This document shows, in pieces, positions 9,770-20,460 of a DNA stretch of 25,392 nucleotides. The notes beneath the pieces are model-generated. The model worked only from the letters and a program-made list of their open reading frames with translations. It did not search any database and was not told the origin of the DNA. Position 1 is the first letter of the stretch, and each line of letters starts with the position of its first letter. Both the position numbers and the translations under genes were made by a program. Source of the stretch: Paramacrobiotus richtersi (lineage: Eukaryota > Tardigrada > Eutardigrada > Parachela > Macrobiotidae); contig JAQGAU010000639.1 in the NCBI GenBank assembly GCA_034698045.1, positions 1-25,392 on the forward strand, read 5' to 3'.

Positions 9770-10410
9770 ATTCGCTAACGCAACACCATAAGTAAAGAAG
9801 ACTACCACACTAGGGTAGTTAGGAGATTCCCCAACATACCGCTTGAAGGTAGGACAATGATAGCCGTCAAAAACGAGCATGCCATGGCTACAGTAGACAG
9901 AAAATCTGTTAACAAAATCCAGCTATAGATACCATTCAGTTTATCCATGCAGCGCAAAAACTTTAGATGAAAACGTTAAAAATGAAAAATCTTTTTTATA
10001 CTGCGACCAACTGTCCCTCATTTCGCTCATCAACAAGCTGCTTACGCATATCCATGATCTGAATAGGATATTTCTCGCATGACGTAGAATTACAGCATCA
10101 ACTATAATACAAATACAGACTTGCTGAGTTAAAAAGTTTGGAAGGCAGCAGAAGACGATCCACAGTATACAGGCCTGTATATTCCGGAAACTTTCATGGA
10201 TAACGGAATGAACGCGTGTTGAAGATCTGGGCAGTACCATTCAGGGTTTTCATCATAGTATGCGCGCCATTCCGTGTCTTACCATAAAACTATGGTCATG
10301 TTGATAACTTTGATATAGCGCCATTTCAACGGTTTTTTAAGATAGCTGGAAAATGGCAGAAAGCCAAACGCTGTCAAGATCTTCTCTGATGTCCCTACTA
10401 ACAACGCCAT
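9770..10410 (-). pseudogene. Gr-like receptor pseudogene with internal deletion (gene F)
   Basis: A degraded exon 1. It starts at a plausible ATG at 10410 (MALLVGTSEKILTAFGFLPFS) and is in frame to VINMTIVLW, then stops. The next recognisable block is already EWRAYYDENPEWYCPDLQ, so roughly 270 bp covering the first two membrane segments are deleted. Downstream, in shifting frames, come WIVFCCLPNFLTQQVCICIIVDAVILR, a scrambled loop, CMDKLNGIYSWILLTDF, MACSFLTAIIVLPS and SVVVFF. Homology ends around 9770 without a splice donor. No exon 2-4 remnants were found. Confidence 0.85.
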
Positions 10411-10627
10411 TGAATCCAAATTGTATGAGCGATATCCAAAAGAACTGTGCAAATAAACGTTCCCTTGCTGCACATGAATGCGAAACGGTTTCGAGTTTTT
10501 CGATATGACTTTCCGGATGGTCATATGCACGAGTTGTCAGTTTACAGTATGAACAGAACAAATATTATGCTGTAATTAAAAAAAGTGGTATCGCGACATA
10601 TTCTGTCGCTTTCTCTTTAAAAAAGCT

Positions 10628-12747
10628 CTAACTTTGACCACTGCTGTTGTGGATGCAACAAGGACGGCAATGTGCCTCACTGGACGCAGCTACTTCGATT
10701 GTGGAAGGATTGTTGGCGATTTCCTGAACCAAAAGACCTGTGGTGACAAGGAACGTAGATGCCTGAAAAGCAACGTTTATAACCAGATGATTTCACCACG
10801 TAAATGTTTAACAGAATCTTCGGTACCGTTGTCAACAGGCCTCGCGTAAAATACATTATGCCGCCACCGTTGAAGCAGGGTTTAAAGTGCCGGGTTGATT
10901 CCTCTAGGGCATGTAGGCTTTTAGCCAGAACGGGCAGGGTTTGTTCCTATCGAGTTATACGTGGAACAGTTGCAGAGATATGAAAGCATGCAAAGATAAA
11001 AGTCGAAACATACTGTATAACTTTAGTATCTACATATGCCAGCTAGCCGAAAATCAGAAGTACTAGGTACTGAAGGTAGACCATGTGTAATAGCAGTCAG
11101 ACTAACGTTATTCGTCATTCCTTCCCGCAGCTGGTACAATTTCAACGCAAATCCATCGGCCTGAAATACAGGAAGAAACTCAAGAAAGTATCATGAAAAG
11201 CCTGGTCTTGCAAAGGCAAGAGTTCGAAGCATATGTCAAGCCCCCATAAAAAACTTTCATCCCTAGAGCGCCAAGAAAATAAAAGTTCAAAAAGGCGTTT
11301 TCAAAAAACTTTGACTGGGTTTCTGAAATCCGGGAAATATTGATGGATGTGTATTCACTATGTTGTAGTTGCATCAGTATTTCAGCCTAACCTCTAGTAT
11401 ACAGTTCCCGTATCTTTGAGTACTTTACATAGATCTTTGAAGTGCATCTTTAGCCTATAAGATGCTCAAAAATCATTTTTGCCCAAACAAATCTACAAAT
11501 CAATCAAGCCCATTTTTTCTAAAGATTGCAGAACGACACGACAACAATGTAATCGAGGACAGGAAAGAGGAGGATATCTGGCAAGTTAACTACGGATGTA
11601 TGGACCAAAACAGTAGCACAAAGCGAGGCTAAACTGTGTACAGAACAACTCAGTGCATGAATTGTTTTATTGCAGCCACAGTTGTTTTTGTTACACAGAG
11701 CAGCTCCTGGTTTCCCTCGAGTATCTCGGTACCAGATGTTGATAATTTTGTGAAGGTTACCTTTTCATAAACTTGCACCAGCGGAATCGCAAATCCCACA
11801 GCATAGCCGAAGAATATCCCTACACTGCTGTAATTCATGATAATCCCCGATAAAACGGTTGGTGGTAAAACGATAATAGCCGTTAGAAACGAGCAGGCCA
11901 TGGCCATATTAGACAGAAAAATAGTTAACAAAATCCAGCTGTACATGTCATTCAGCTTGTCCATGCAGCGGACCAACTTTAAATGTAAGTGTTGCCTCTC
12001 CGCGACAATTTCAATCAGCTCCGTTTCGCCAAGTCTATTTGTTTTGTACTTGCCAATGTCATCAATTTGGTTGACAAGTTCCTCACAAGCATCACGCAGA
12101 ATTACAGCGTCGACGATAATGGAGATATACACTTGTTTGGTGAAATAGTGAGGAAGAGAACAAAAAACGATCCAAATAATGCAGTCTTGGGTATGTGTGA
12201 CGTTGAACGGTAACGGAGCGTATGCCTCTTGAAAATCGGGGGTATATTCTTCCGGATACTCGTCATAATATGCGCGCCATTCCACAAACTCGAATAAAAT
12301 TGTCACAATCAGGGTGATGCAAGAAAGAACACTTCCAGTTCGTCTCCACAGGAGATGTTTCTTCGTTGTAAGGTTGCCAAAACCGACAATTTCTTTAAGA
12401 GAAGTTTGGGTATTACACCAAGATTCCCTCTTAAACATAAAAATGGACAGAACGATAACGGGTTCAAACGGATACATGCCAGAAAACTCGGAGAGCGCTT
12501 GGAGAAGGGGACTTTGGTGTCCAGTGGTCGGCTCCGTCATGATAAGGTAAACCAATCTCATGATATCAATCCCGCCGCGGAATGTCGCTCCTAGAATGAA
12601 CATTATAGCTGCGCAGCGAAGAACTTTGCTCGAAGTTTCGGTGTGACGCCATTGCGCAGCTCTGCTGGAAATAATGGACAACGGCAGGAAACCGAAAACG
12701 GCGAGAATCTGCTCAGGCGTACCCACTAACGAAGCCGGCGAAACCAT
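10628..12747 (-). CDS. Gr-like seven-transmembrane chemoreceptor, intact, four exons (gene G)
   Basis: Predicted 431-residue membrane receptor. Exons on the minus strand are 12747-11761 (329 codons), 11160-11107 (18), 10946-10827 (40) and 10762-10628 (45 with TAG). Introns are 600, 160 and 64 bp, all phase 0, with donors GTAACC, GTTAGT and GTACCG. The ATG at 12747 is chosen because the upstream codon at 12762 is TTG. Exon 1 blocks: LVGTPEQILAVFGFLPLS, FEPVIVLSIFMFKR, WRRTGSVLSCITLIVTILFE, YAPLPFNVTHTQD, FCSLPHYFTKQVYISIIVDA, KLNDMYSWILLTIFLSN and FFGYAVGFAIPLVQVYEK. Exon 2 (ADGFALKLYQLREGMTNN) is nine codons shorter than in other copies. Exon 3 carries CFNGGGIMYFTRGLLTT. Exon 4 carries ASTFLVTTGLLVQEI and a CRPCC tail with sequon NSS. 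Exon 1 can be read past the donor to a stop at 11650, giving an alternative C terminus. The weak donors lower certainty for exons 2-4. Confidence 0.8.
11296..11455. repeat. Intron-1 segment shared with pseudogene E (empty MITE site)
   Basis: This part of intron 1 of gene G is the paralogue of the two flanks of the pogo-like MITE in pseudogene E (about 5742-5825 and 6424-6500). Here GCATCAG, TA (11378-11379) and TTTCAGCCT are continuous, whereas in E the TA is duplicated around a 598-bp insertion. It is therefore a pre-insertion (empty) site. Confidence 0.65.
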
Positions 12748-13992
12748 AGCACAGCCGATCAAGACTGCTCCGAAACAGTCATACTCCGCTTCACCGTTTT
12801 TCGCTATGGCCTATGGACATATTTATCTTCTCAAGCATGATTCAAAGGAACAAAACATACTAGTATGAATTTATGGAGCTCGGAGTTTTTCTTCGACTGC
12901 TAATGTGCTGCGGGCCCTGCTACCATAATGCTGATGCTTCAAAAGTTGAAATAATGCAACAAACATGCGGACAACAGTAGTAATTCTACTGTATGCAAAT
13001 AGCTGGATCCTCCTGGGTGTCTTGACAAATTCCCTGACATGATTTGTGTGTAGTGTGGCATGTTTTGTCAAGATGGAGACGCAGTAGTGTGAAATTCAAG
13101 TTCTGCCGGAGATGGGCTGTGAAAGTTGCTCTGGAAGGTCACAGCGGTAGTCAGCAAAGAATTCGATAACTCGATTATCCACCAGACAAGAATGTCGCTA
13201 AACTCTACATAGAAAAAGATATCGAACATATAATGCAGTGCTTACAGGAGTACACCGGACACCGAGTCGCTCTGCGTCGCGACGGTTTTGTTGAAATGGC
13301 AAAGCCATAGGCATCGAGGAAAACGCATACGCCACTTAGTGCGGCCAGGGCCAGGTACACTTTACATACAGTAAAGAAATTTTTAGGGGTCACTTTACAT
13401 AACGAAATTTTCACATAAAGAAAATTGTTCGGGTCACTTAATTTACATAAAGAAAAACATAAAGAAGATCTTACTTGTAAAATTGTGTTTATGTTTATGG
13501 TCTTCAAAATATCTTTTCAGAGCTAACTTTAAACATTTTTACTGTTAATGTTAAACCAGCTTGTACATTAATGACTTTGAAAATTCGTACTTAACTGTTC
13601 ACCGTTTATGTTAGGTATTTTTTTATTAAGTGCCCAATACTGACCATAATTAGTAGATCATACTGATATGAAACGCCTATTTATTCGTAACTCCGGGACA
13701 AAAATGCTTACTTGCAAGACAGTGAAGTATGTATGGACATAATTTTCCACAGGAATTTTCGTCGCATATATGTGGCAGTTGAATAAATAATCCTACTAGG
13801 TATGAGAACAAACTGATCGGATATCGAGCAAACAAAACCCGCTGGTGCCCCTTTCGTTCTGCAATGGCAATTTTGTGTGACGCAGCAAACCATGTTGACA
13901 ATCTACAAACCCTACTCGAAAACAAGAGTCGTGCGGCTGCTTTTTGATGTGCGATAACATATCCGTTACCGACTTTTATATTCGGCACTGCA
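12748..13992. other. Divergent intergenic region between genes G and H
   Basis: This 1.2-kb stretch separates the two head-to-head halves of the cluster and should hold the promoters of G (leftward) and H (rightward). No coding exon was recognised. Between about 13355 and 13470 there is a degenerate tandem repeat built on (G)GTCACTT...TTACATAAAGAAA, three rough units of about 40-50 bp, in an AT-rich context. Just ahead of H, the run GCGGCTGCTTTTTGATGTGC (about 13932-13951) resembles GCCGCTGTTCGATGTGC ahead of gene I (near 17490), a likely shared 5' leader. Confidence 0.45.
13355..13470. repeat. Degenerate AT-rich tandem repeat
   Basis: About three imperfect units on the plus strand share CACTTTACATA and ACATAAAGAAA words: CACTTTACATACAGTAAAG, GTCACTTTACATAACG and GTCACTTAATTTACATAAAG. 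Units are about 40-50 bp and diverged. Function unknown. Confidence 0.4.
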
Positions 13993-16371
13993 ATGGCGTC
14001 TGAACTTTTATTATTTGGACTTCCTGAAAAAATCTTGGCTGCTGTTGGCTTTATGCCGTTATCGGTTATTTCCACGAAAACTCTTGAATGGCGTTGTATT
14101 AAAGTTATGAACAGAGCTCTTCTCTGTGTGGCAGTAATGTTTCTCCTAGGAGAAGCGTTCCGCGGCTCAGTCGACATTATGAAGCTGTTCTCCAACGCTC
14201 TGTCAGAACCCACAAGCAAACGCAAAAGTCCAATTCTCCGCGCTTTATCTGATGTTGCTTATGTCGTTTTTCACGTTCAGTCAGTTATCGTATTGTCCGT
14301 TTTTCTTGGGAAACGCCAATCATGGCATAACGTCCAAAACTGCTTTCGCGGGATTGCCAGTTTTAGTGGTGCGTGGGTTGAGAAAACGGCCGTTTGGAGA
14401 CGAACCGCAAATACTGTTTCCTGCATCACATTGTTAGTGACAGTGTACTGGGAGTACGTTGAATGGCGTGCGTATTATGACGAATATCCGATTTGGTACT
14501 CCCCGGATTTCCAAGAGGCCTTCGCTCCATTACCGATAAAAGTGACTCCCACCCAGGCTGTCATAAGTTGGATTGTGCTATGCACACTTCCGTACGTCTT
14601 CGCCCAGCAAGTGTATGTTTGCGCGATCGTCAGCGCTATTGTTCTGCGTGACACTTGCGATGAATGTTTAGCTGAAATAAGAAAACTACGCACTCAGACT
14701 GTCGAAGTGCCGGAAAAGAAAATTACCGCAATCGCTGTTAAAGAGATGCGGGCAGTTCACTGGAAACTGATTCACTGCATGGACGAACTGAATGGTCTGT
14801 ATTGCTGGATTTTGTTGACCATTTTTCAGTGCAATTTGGGCATGGCTTGCTCTTTTTTAACGTCAATCCTTGTCGCGCCTTCAACCGTGGTGATGGGGCA
14901 CATCCTAAACTACAGCAGTGTAGTGATTTTCTTTTGTCATGCTGTGGTATTGGCAGTCCCGCTGGTGCAGGTGCATGAAAAGGTAAAATTAAGCAAATTC
15001 TTCGCGTAAACCATACATTACATATATGTATGTAGGTATGTATGTACTGCTCAGCAAATGAAACGATCGACCTGTCTGATTGCTTCTCATCACTTTGCAT
15101 CCTGTATTCGTACAAACCAGACAGCGAAATGATTCTACAATTTCTTTTCATCGGACCTAATGTGAACTGAAACACGAAGAAAAGCTTTTACTCATTTATC
15201 TCTAAAACGGGATTTAATACATTTAGGTTCAACACTAGCCAAAAACCTTGTAGATCAAAATGAAAACGTCACGGTTCTAGGGCTGACTCTATGAACCGGC
15301 CAGTAATCAACTCTATCGTCCTGCAGTCGCAACATTTGTTATGAGCAACACACATACAACTTCATTGTACTAATTATGGTTGTTGTGACGATGCCGCCTT
15401 CTGGTGTATAAGGGTAACGGCGCTAGTTGCTGCGCAGTGCGCACTGATGCAGTCGTGCACGGTGCCTGTGAAGTCGCATACCAGGCCGTCCCGCTTGTAC
15501 ACAGCACTCAGCGCAGATGTTGTTCGCCATGTTGGCGATGGGACTTTGTCCCGTGCCGACAGACAATAAACTCCCTATTATTATAGTAGAGGTTCTGCAC
15601 TGGTGCTGTGCACCAGATAGATTTCGCTCCTCGTTTCTCCCTAGCGATTCCTCGCCAGAGGGTTGTTTTGCGGCAGTAAAGTTTCCTTTATTGCCTTTGC
15701 GTTGTTCCCTGGTATTACCTAAAATATCGCCAGATCCCAGTGGATAGCTCATAGATAGGTTTTCCTGATGATCACATCCGGGTATCGTCTCATTGTGAAT
15801 GATTTTAGGCGGATCGCTTCGCGTTCGAACTCAATCGTCTGGGTTGCGCTATGGAAAAATCAACCAAACAAAGCTGTCCGACTAAAAGCGTAGGTCTTAA
15901 GACACGTAATTACTCGGCCTGTTCGGGAACGGTCTTGTTAGTATGTATGTGAACAGCATTTAGCGAGAAAAATAATTCAATGACAACGCACACTCTTGCA
16001 CTTCGCATTTTTCACAATGTCATACTCTTCGCTTTAACTTTAACAGGAAGAAACATTGGTAGAGGCAGTGCGCGACCTGGAGGGAATATGTCGGAATTAC
16101 GTCCTTTGTTTCACTGGTGGCGGTATAGTGTATTATTCGCGAGGTTTGCTGACAGCGGTATGAAGGATCCGCTTGCCGTATACGTTGCGTGTTTGGTTAT
16201 AATGATTTTGTTTGCAAATTGCAGGCATGCACATTTCTGATCACAACAGGCTTCTTGGTCCAGGAAATTGTCAGCAATGCGAATAACCAGCAGAACAGAA
16301 CAGCAAACTTGACGAACGGTATGCCCGACTGCCGTTCTTGCTACGGCAACAACTTGAGCCGTTCTACTTGA
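13993..16371 (+). CDS. Gr-like seven-transmembrane chemoreceptor, intact, four exons (gene H)
   Basis: Predicted 442-residue membrane receptor. Exons are 13993-14982 (330 codons), 15809-15889 (27), 16047-16157 (37) and 16225-16371 (49 with TGA). Introns of 826, 157 and 67 bp are all phase 0, with donors GTAAAA, GTAGGT and GTATGA and acceptors TAG, CAG and CAG. Start is the first ATG before LPEKILAAVGFMPLS. Exon 1 blocks include LGEAFRGSVDIMKL, HVQSVIVLSVFLGKR, WRRTANTVSCITLLVTVYWEY, FAPLPIKVTPTQ, FAQQVYVCAIVSAIVLRD, CMDELNGLYCWILLTIF and VLAVPLVQVHEK. Exon 2 is ADRFAFELNRLG with a Cys- and Lys-containing end. Exon 3 has CFTGGGIVYYSRGLLTA. Exon 4 has ACTFLITTGFLVQEIVSN and a tail with CRSC and sequon NLS. 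The unusually long intron 1 holds a TATA/poly(A)-like segment that may be an old retroelement end. Closest intact relative: gene I. Confidence 0.87.
15381..15750 (+). mobile_element. Possible solo LTR-like insertion in intron 1 of gene H
   Basis: Starting at TGTTGTGACGATGCC, the segment has a TATA-like TGTATAAG about 25 bp in, a GC-rich stretch, and AATAAA at about 15565. That order is typical of a long terminal repeat. The right boundary is uncertain and I could not find a clean target duplication or a matching second LTR. Its base composition differs from the surrounding AT-rich intron, and it accounts for most of the extra length of this intron. Confidence 0.3.
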
Positions 16372-17562
16372 CGTTTTCGGTACGGGACATTCACACGTCA
16401 GTTATCACCCACTCTTGTCCGTAGCAGGGACCGACTTGGAGTATCATACACTACCGTACAAATACTTTCCGTCCAACAAGCTTGTGTATTAGTCTGTATA
16501 GTTTACTGTAGCAGCATTCTTAATCAACAGTACTAAAGCAGTCATGGTGTATTTCTGCGTATTTGTAATACATACCTGTCCGTCGTTTTCGATGTACGGT
16601 CTCATCGTTCGATCATAAAAACCGGGTTCTTCTTTGCTGTAATTAATCAGACGTCTTGTTCTTGGAGTTTTCGTATATTTGTCAGGTATGGCCTAGCTGA
16701 ATGTCGCTTCATCAATGCAGAGCAAAATAAAACTTTGGTTTGTCTAGCGAAGAATTTCGGCATTCCGGTCGCCTTGTATACGTATGTATGCACAAACAAA
16801 TCTATTTATGCTCAATAACCAAACCATGATCGACCTTTGCAAATCACTGTCTTTGAAACTCCATTTCGTCAAATCGATCTGTCGATAAAAAGAAAAATCG
16901 TCTATTTTGATATGGAGTACATTGTCTAAAAGCACATCTTTCTGAATACGGGCACACAAAAAACATGTACAGAGTACGAGGTGGTACGAATTGCGAAAAA
17001 AACTGTATTCATAAAAACTGCATACAGAAAACTGCATCCATAAAAAATGAGAGGGAAATGTGACTCATGCTGCGCAAATGGATGGGCCAATAACTAGACC
17101 TTAGGCCGCATGCACGATAGTGGTTCCCACAAGTCTTGCAGTACATGTGACTTGCAGTACGTACATCTTGTATATGTGACCAATGGGCAAAATGTGACCC
17201 TTTGGTCAAAAATATCGCCTCCCAGTCCCGGGACATACTGCGCTTGACTCATAACCCATCACTCCGCCTATTATGTTTCACTGTTTAAGCTAATGCATTT
17301 CTCCGTTATATTTACATCGTTTTCCAGCGGGATTTCGAGTCGCATTTTTTCTGTGTTTGATACAGCCGGTATGATTATAAAGTAACCAAACAATACCCTG
17401 GTGTCGCTTTCGTTCTGCCTATGGGTTTGTCTGAATGGATATATATATATATGTATCTGCAACCACGCCCGAAACACGACTACATATATATTGCCGCTGT
17501 TCGATGTGCTGGGGACGGGTGAACTTTTCTTCTTTTGTCCAGTTGTCTTGATTGGCTTGGCA
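16372..17562. other. Intergenic region between genes H and I (5' flank of I)
   Basis: No coding exon was recognised. An AATAAA at about 16724 could serve as a distant poly(A) signal for H. The stretch 16790-17400 is duplicated, diverged, at 20935-21360. A TA microsatellite (ATATATATATATATG) lies near 17440-17456. A single open frame extends upstream of the gene I ATG to a GTG at 17401, but it has no homology to other members. Confidence 0.5.
16790..17400. repeat. 5' flank of gene I, diverged copy at 20935-21360
   Basis: Shared runs with the downstream copy include ATGATCGACCTTTGCAAATCACTGTCTTTGA (versus ATGATTGACCTTTACAGCTCACAGTCTTTAA), AATCGTC then CATGGAGTAC/TATGGAGTAC, TTTCTGAA(T/A)(A)C(C)GGG, TTAAGC(T/C)A(A/G)TGCAT, and CAAACAATA(C/T)CC. 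The order is conserved. This shows that the upstream region was copied along with the receptor. Confidence 0.6.
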
Positions 17563-19461
17563 ATGGAGTCACATCATCCGTTTGTTGGAACGCCAGAAAA
17601 GATCTTGGCCGCTGTGGGCCTTCTGCCCTTTTCGACTATTTTTCGCAAAGCTTCGAAACGCTGGTACAGCAAAACTATCAATCAATCACTTTTATGCGTA
17701 GCCATCGCGTTTATTGTGGGAGAAATGCTACGCGGTTCAGTCAGTATTATAAAGCTTATTAACCATGCCATGTCAGAAGAGCCGACCATTGGGCACAGAA
17801 ATCCACTTCTCCACGCTTTCTCTGACATTTCATATGTCGTGTTTCACGTTCAACCACTTGTCCTGCTGCCCATTTTCCTTGCGAAACGCAAGTCTTGGCA
17901 GAATGTCCAAACCTGTTTCCGTCTGATTGCTGAGGATAGTGGCATATGGGCCAAGAAGAAGGCCGTGTGGAGGCGAACGGCAAGAGCTCTTTCCTGCGTC
18001 ACGTTAATTGTCAACGTTCTTTGGGAGTACGCGGACTGGCGTACGCTATACGAGGAATATCCACCACTGTACTCACCGGATTTCTACGGCGCGTTTGCTC
18101 CATTACCAATCAAAGTAACTACTGTGCAAGCAGTTGTAACTTGGATCTTTTTCTGCACGTTGCCCTACTTTTTCTCCCAGCAAATCTATATTTGCGCTGT
18201 CGTCAATGCTATCATGCTGCGTGACGCATGCGATGAATACTTGACTGGAATACAACATATACGGAGGTTGCTTGCTGATGTGTCCAAGAGTAATGAAATC
18301 GATGCGGCTGTCAGGAAATTAAGGGAATTTCATTGGAATCTGATTTACTGCATGGACGAATTAAATGGTCTATATAGTTGGATTTTATTGACCGTTTTCC
18401 AAACCAATCTGGTCATGGCATGCTCATATCTGACGGCTCTCATCTTTGTACCTTCCGAGGTGCTGATAGGACACGTCCGAAATTACAGTAGCGTAGTGAT
18501 TTTCTTCGGTTATTGTGTGATATTTGCAGTCCCACTGGTGCAGGTGTACGAAAAGGTAATTTATCCTAGTCATGTAAACAAAAGTAGCTGTAGAGGTACA
18601 TTTTTCATCGAATTCTCGGGCTAGCCTACCGGGAGCGCAGAACCCTTCGGTCGGAGCCCTCAGAGATTGCAACCGCTGGTTTGATATCGTGACGGCTGGC
18701 TCCGGCTTCAGTAAAAGACTGCAGCTTCCGCGTTGTCTCTTTTACTAGAGTCGGAGCCATCATCCTGCCATTAATCTGCATGCTGTCGTGATAAATGTTT
18801 AGTTAACAACTCTGTGAGGAACGCCTAGCAGCGGTTTAAAATTTGACAAGAATAACTAGGTTAGATGCCGAAAATGCGCCGAACTTTAACTGTTATCTAT
18901 CCTTTTATTTGCCATGGTCTTGATTAGATTTATTTCCAGGCGGATCGCTTTGCGTTAGAGCTATATGAGCTGCGCTGGGACATGGACAGCTGCTCGAGCA
19001 AGTACTATAAAACGACGAAAAGCGTAGGTCTTGATGTGTTCTGCAAAAGAAATTACAGGCTCATCCATTACGTAGTTCTTTACGATTAGGAAGAGTAATT
19101 ATACCCAATTGACATATAGGTCGCACAAGCGATAGCGCTGGTAGTCATTAGCCTCATTACATGCTGTTGTCACTGATAGGGACAAACGGCCATCGGAATA
19201 ATACGTGATCTCGAGGGAATATCCCGGAACTTCGTTCTTTGTTTCACGGGCGGTGGACTAATTTATTATTCGCGAAGTCTCTTGACAGCGGTATGAAACA
19301 TTCGCTTGGAACTTCCTTAGCGCGTTCAGCCATAATACGATCCTTTTCAGGCCTGCGCATTTCTGGTTACCACGGGCTTCTTGGTCCAGGAAATTGTCAG
19401 CAATAGTCAGCAGAACAGAACACAACCCTTTCAACCTGGGATGGATGATTGCCGGCTTTGA
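17563..19461 (+). CDS. Gr-like seven-transmembrane chemoreceptor, four exons, short tail (gene I)
   Basis: Predicted 432-residue membrane receptor. Exons are 17563-18555 (331 codons), 18940-19023 (28), 19180-19290 (37) and 19351-19461 (37 with TGA). Introns of 384, 156 and 60 bp are all phase 0, with donors GTAATT, GTAGGT and GTATGA and acceptors CAG, TAG and CAG. The ATG at 17563 is the first that leads directly into the conserved FVGTPEKILAAVGLLPFS block. Exon 1 blocks: VGEMLRGSVSIIKL, HVQPLVLLPIFLAKR, WRRTARALSCVTLIVNVLWEYADW, FAPLPIKVTTVQ, FSQQIYICAVVNAIMLRDACDEY, CMDELNGLYSWILLTVFQTN and CVIFAVPLVQVYEK. Exon 2 is ADRFALELYELRWDMDS plus a Lys/Tyr-rich end. Exon 3 has CFTGGGLIYYSRSLLTA. 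Exon 4 has ACAFLVTTGFLVQEIVSN. The tail stops at TGA inside the Cys motif (DCRL); the frame continues CGYNMSR to TAA at 19483-19485, as in gene H. Confidence 0.85.
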
Positions 19462-19898
19462 TGCGGTTATAACATGAGCCGTTAAGCTTAGCGTTGTATT
19501 TATTATGACGCGTTTGGTGCAGTTTCCTATCAATTTCTGTAACGTTAATCGATATGGATTGTGTACTGGTCATTACGTTGTACGCGTTATAGTCTCCGCT
19601 ATAAACAGCGGTATATTAAAGCTGTAAAGATAGAGAACCTGTACATGACATATCGTGCGTTGCACGAGCGATCCAGGATGGTAATCTTGATGGACGAGAG
19701 CACAGATTTTGCAAACTTTGCGAGACATTACGTATAACTAAACCAGAATTGCTGTACGCATTTTATGGGTTGGGTAGAACCCGTCGCGGTATTTTACTCC
19801 TAAAAACATCTCACAAATAATATGTTTCACTTTTTACCCTAATGCGTGCTTTCCGTTACATAGCTTTCCACCAGGATTCTGATCATATTTTGTGTGTG

Positions 19899-20460
19899 TC
19901 CCATTTTCGGTGATTTTTACAAGAGCTTCGAAACGATGTTACAGCGAAATTGTGAACAGAGCCTTCAATGCGTAGCCATAGCATTTATTGTAGGACTAGG
20001 GCTGCGCGGTTTATTCGAAGCTGTGCTTTTTATTTACTATGCCCTGCAATGTACACAAAGCGTCAGTTCTCCGCATTTTGTGTATTGATCCTTACGATGT
20101 TTTTCATATTCACTCCGTTATCGTATTGTCCGTGTTCCTTGCGTAACGCGAATCACGACATAACTTCGAAAACGGCGTTCGTTTGATTGCAGGCTTTAGC
20201 CAGATATGGGTCAAGAGGAAGGCCTTTTGGAGATGCACGGCAAGAGGTCTTTTTTTACATCACATTGCTTGTGACAGTTTTTTGGGAGAACGCAGACTGA
20301 CGCACGTATGATGACGCAGATCCACTGCTGTTCTGTTAACCGAGTTTTCAAGAGCGTTTTCTCCATTACAGATTAATGTAACAACCGCGTAATCATATCG
20401 TTGTCCCCTTGGTCGTTTTTTTGCGCGCTGCCCTGCGTTTCTTCCCTCGAGCTTTATCGC
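19899..20460 (+). pseudogene. Gr-like receptor pseudogene (gene J)
   Basis: A heavily decayed exon 1 most like gene I. The N-terminal block is lost. Recognisable pieces are the FYKSFET-like stretch aligned to FRKASKR of gene I, CVAIAFIVGLGLRGLFEAV (19970-20020), a shifted SVIVLSVFL region near 20115-20140, an ATWRR-like region near 20220, WENAD followed by a stop near 20285, and FAPLPI-like sequence near 20360. Several frameshifts and stops separate them. The 80 bp upstream (about 19810-19890, TGTTTCACTTTTTACCCTAATGC) resembles the flank of gene I near 17275, showing that the duplication included upstream DNA. No exon 2-4 relics were found. Confidence 0.8.

Noticed and set aside
13677..14225. 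182-codon minus-strand open frame
   Set aside because: It overlaps the first exon of gene H antisense. Its sequence is the reverse reading of conserved receptor codons and has no family features of its own.
14252..14437. GNANHGITS-type open frames near 14252, 19968 and 1127
   Set aside because: They are the +1 or shifted reading of the conserved GKRQSWHNVQ region. In genes H and I they are shadows; in B and J they arise from real frameshifts and were used as evidence of pseudogenes.
15820..15836. tRNA B-box-like GTTCGAACTC
   Set aside because: It lies inside exon 2 of gene H, and no A box, acceptor stem or cloverleaf could be drawn around it.
17401..17562. Extension of gene I upstream to 17401, and of G to 12762 and K to 21915
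   Set aside because: These open frames begin with GTG or TTG, not ATG, and the added residues have no counterpart in paralogues. The ATGs at 17563, 12747 and 21933 lead straight into the conserved N-terminal block.
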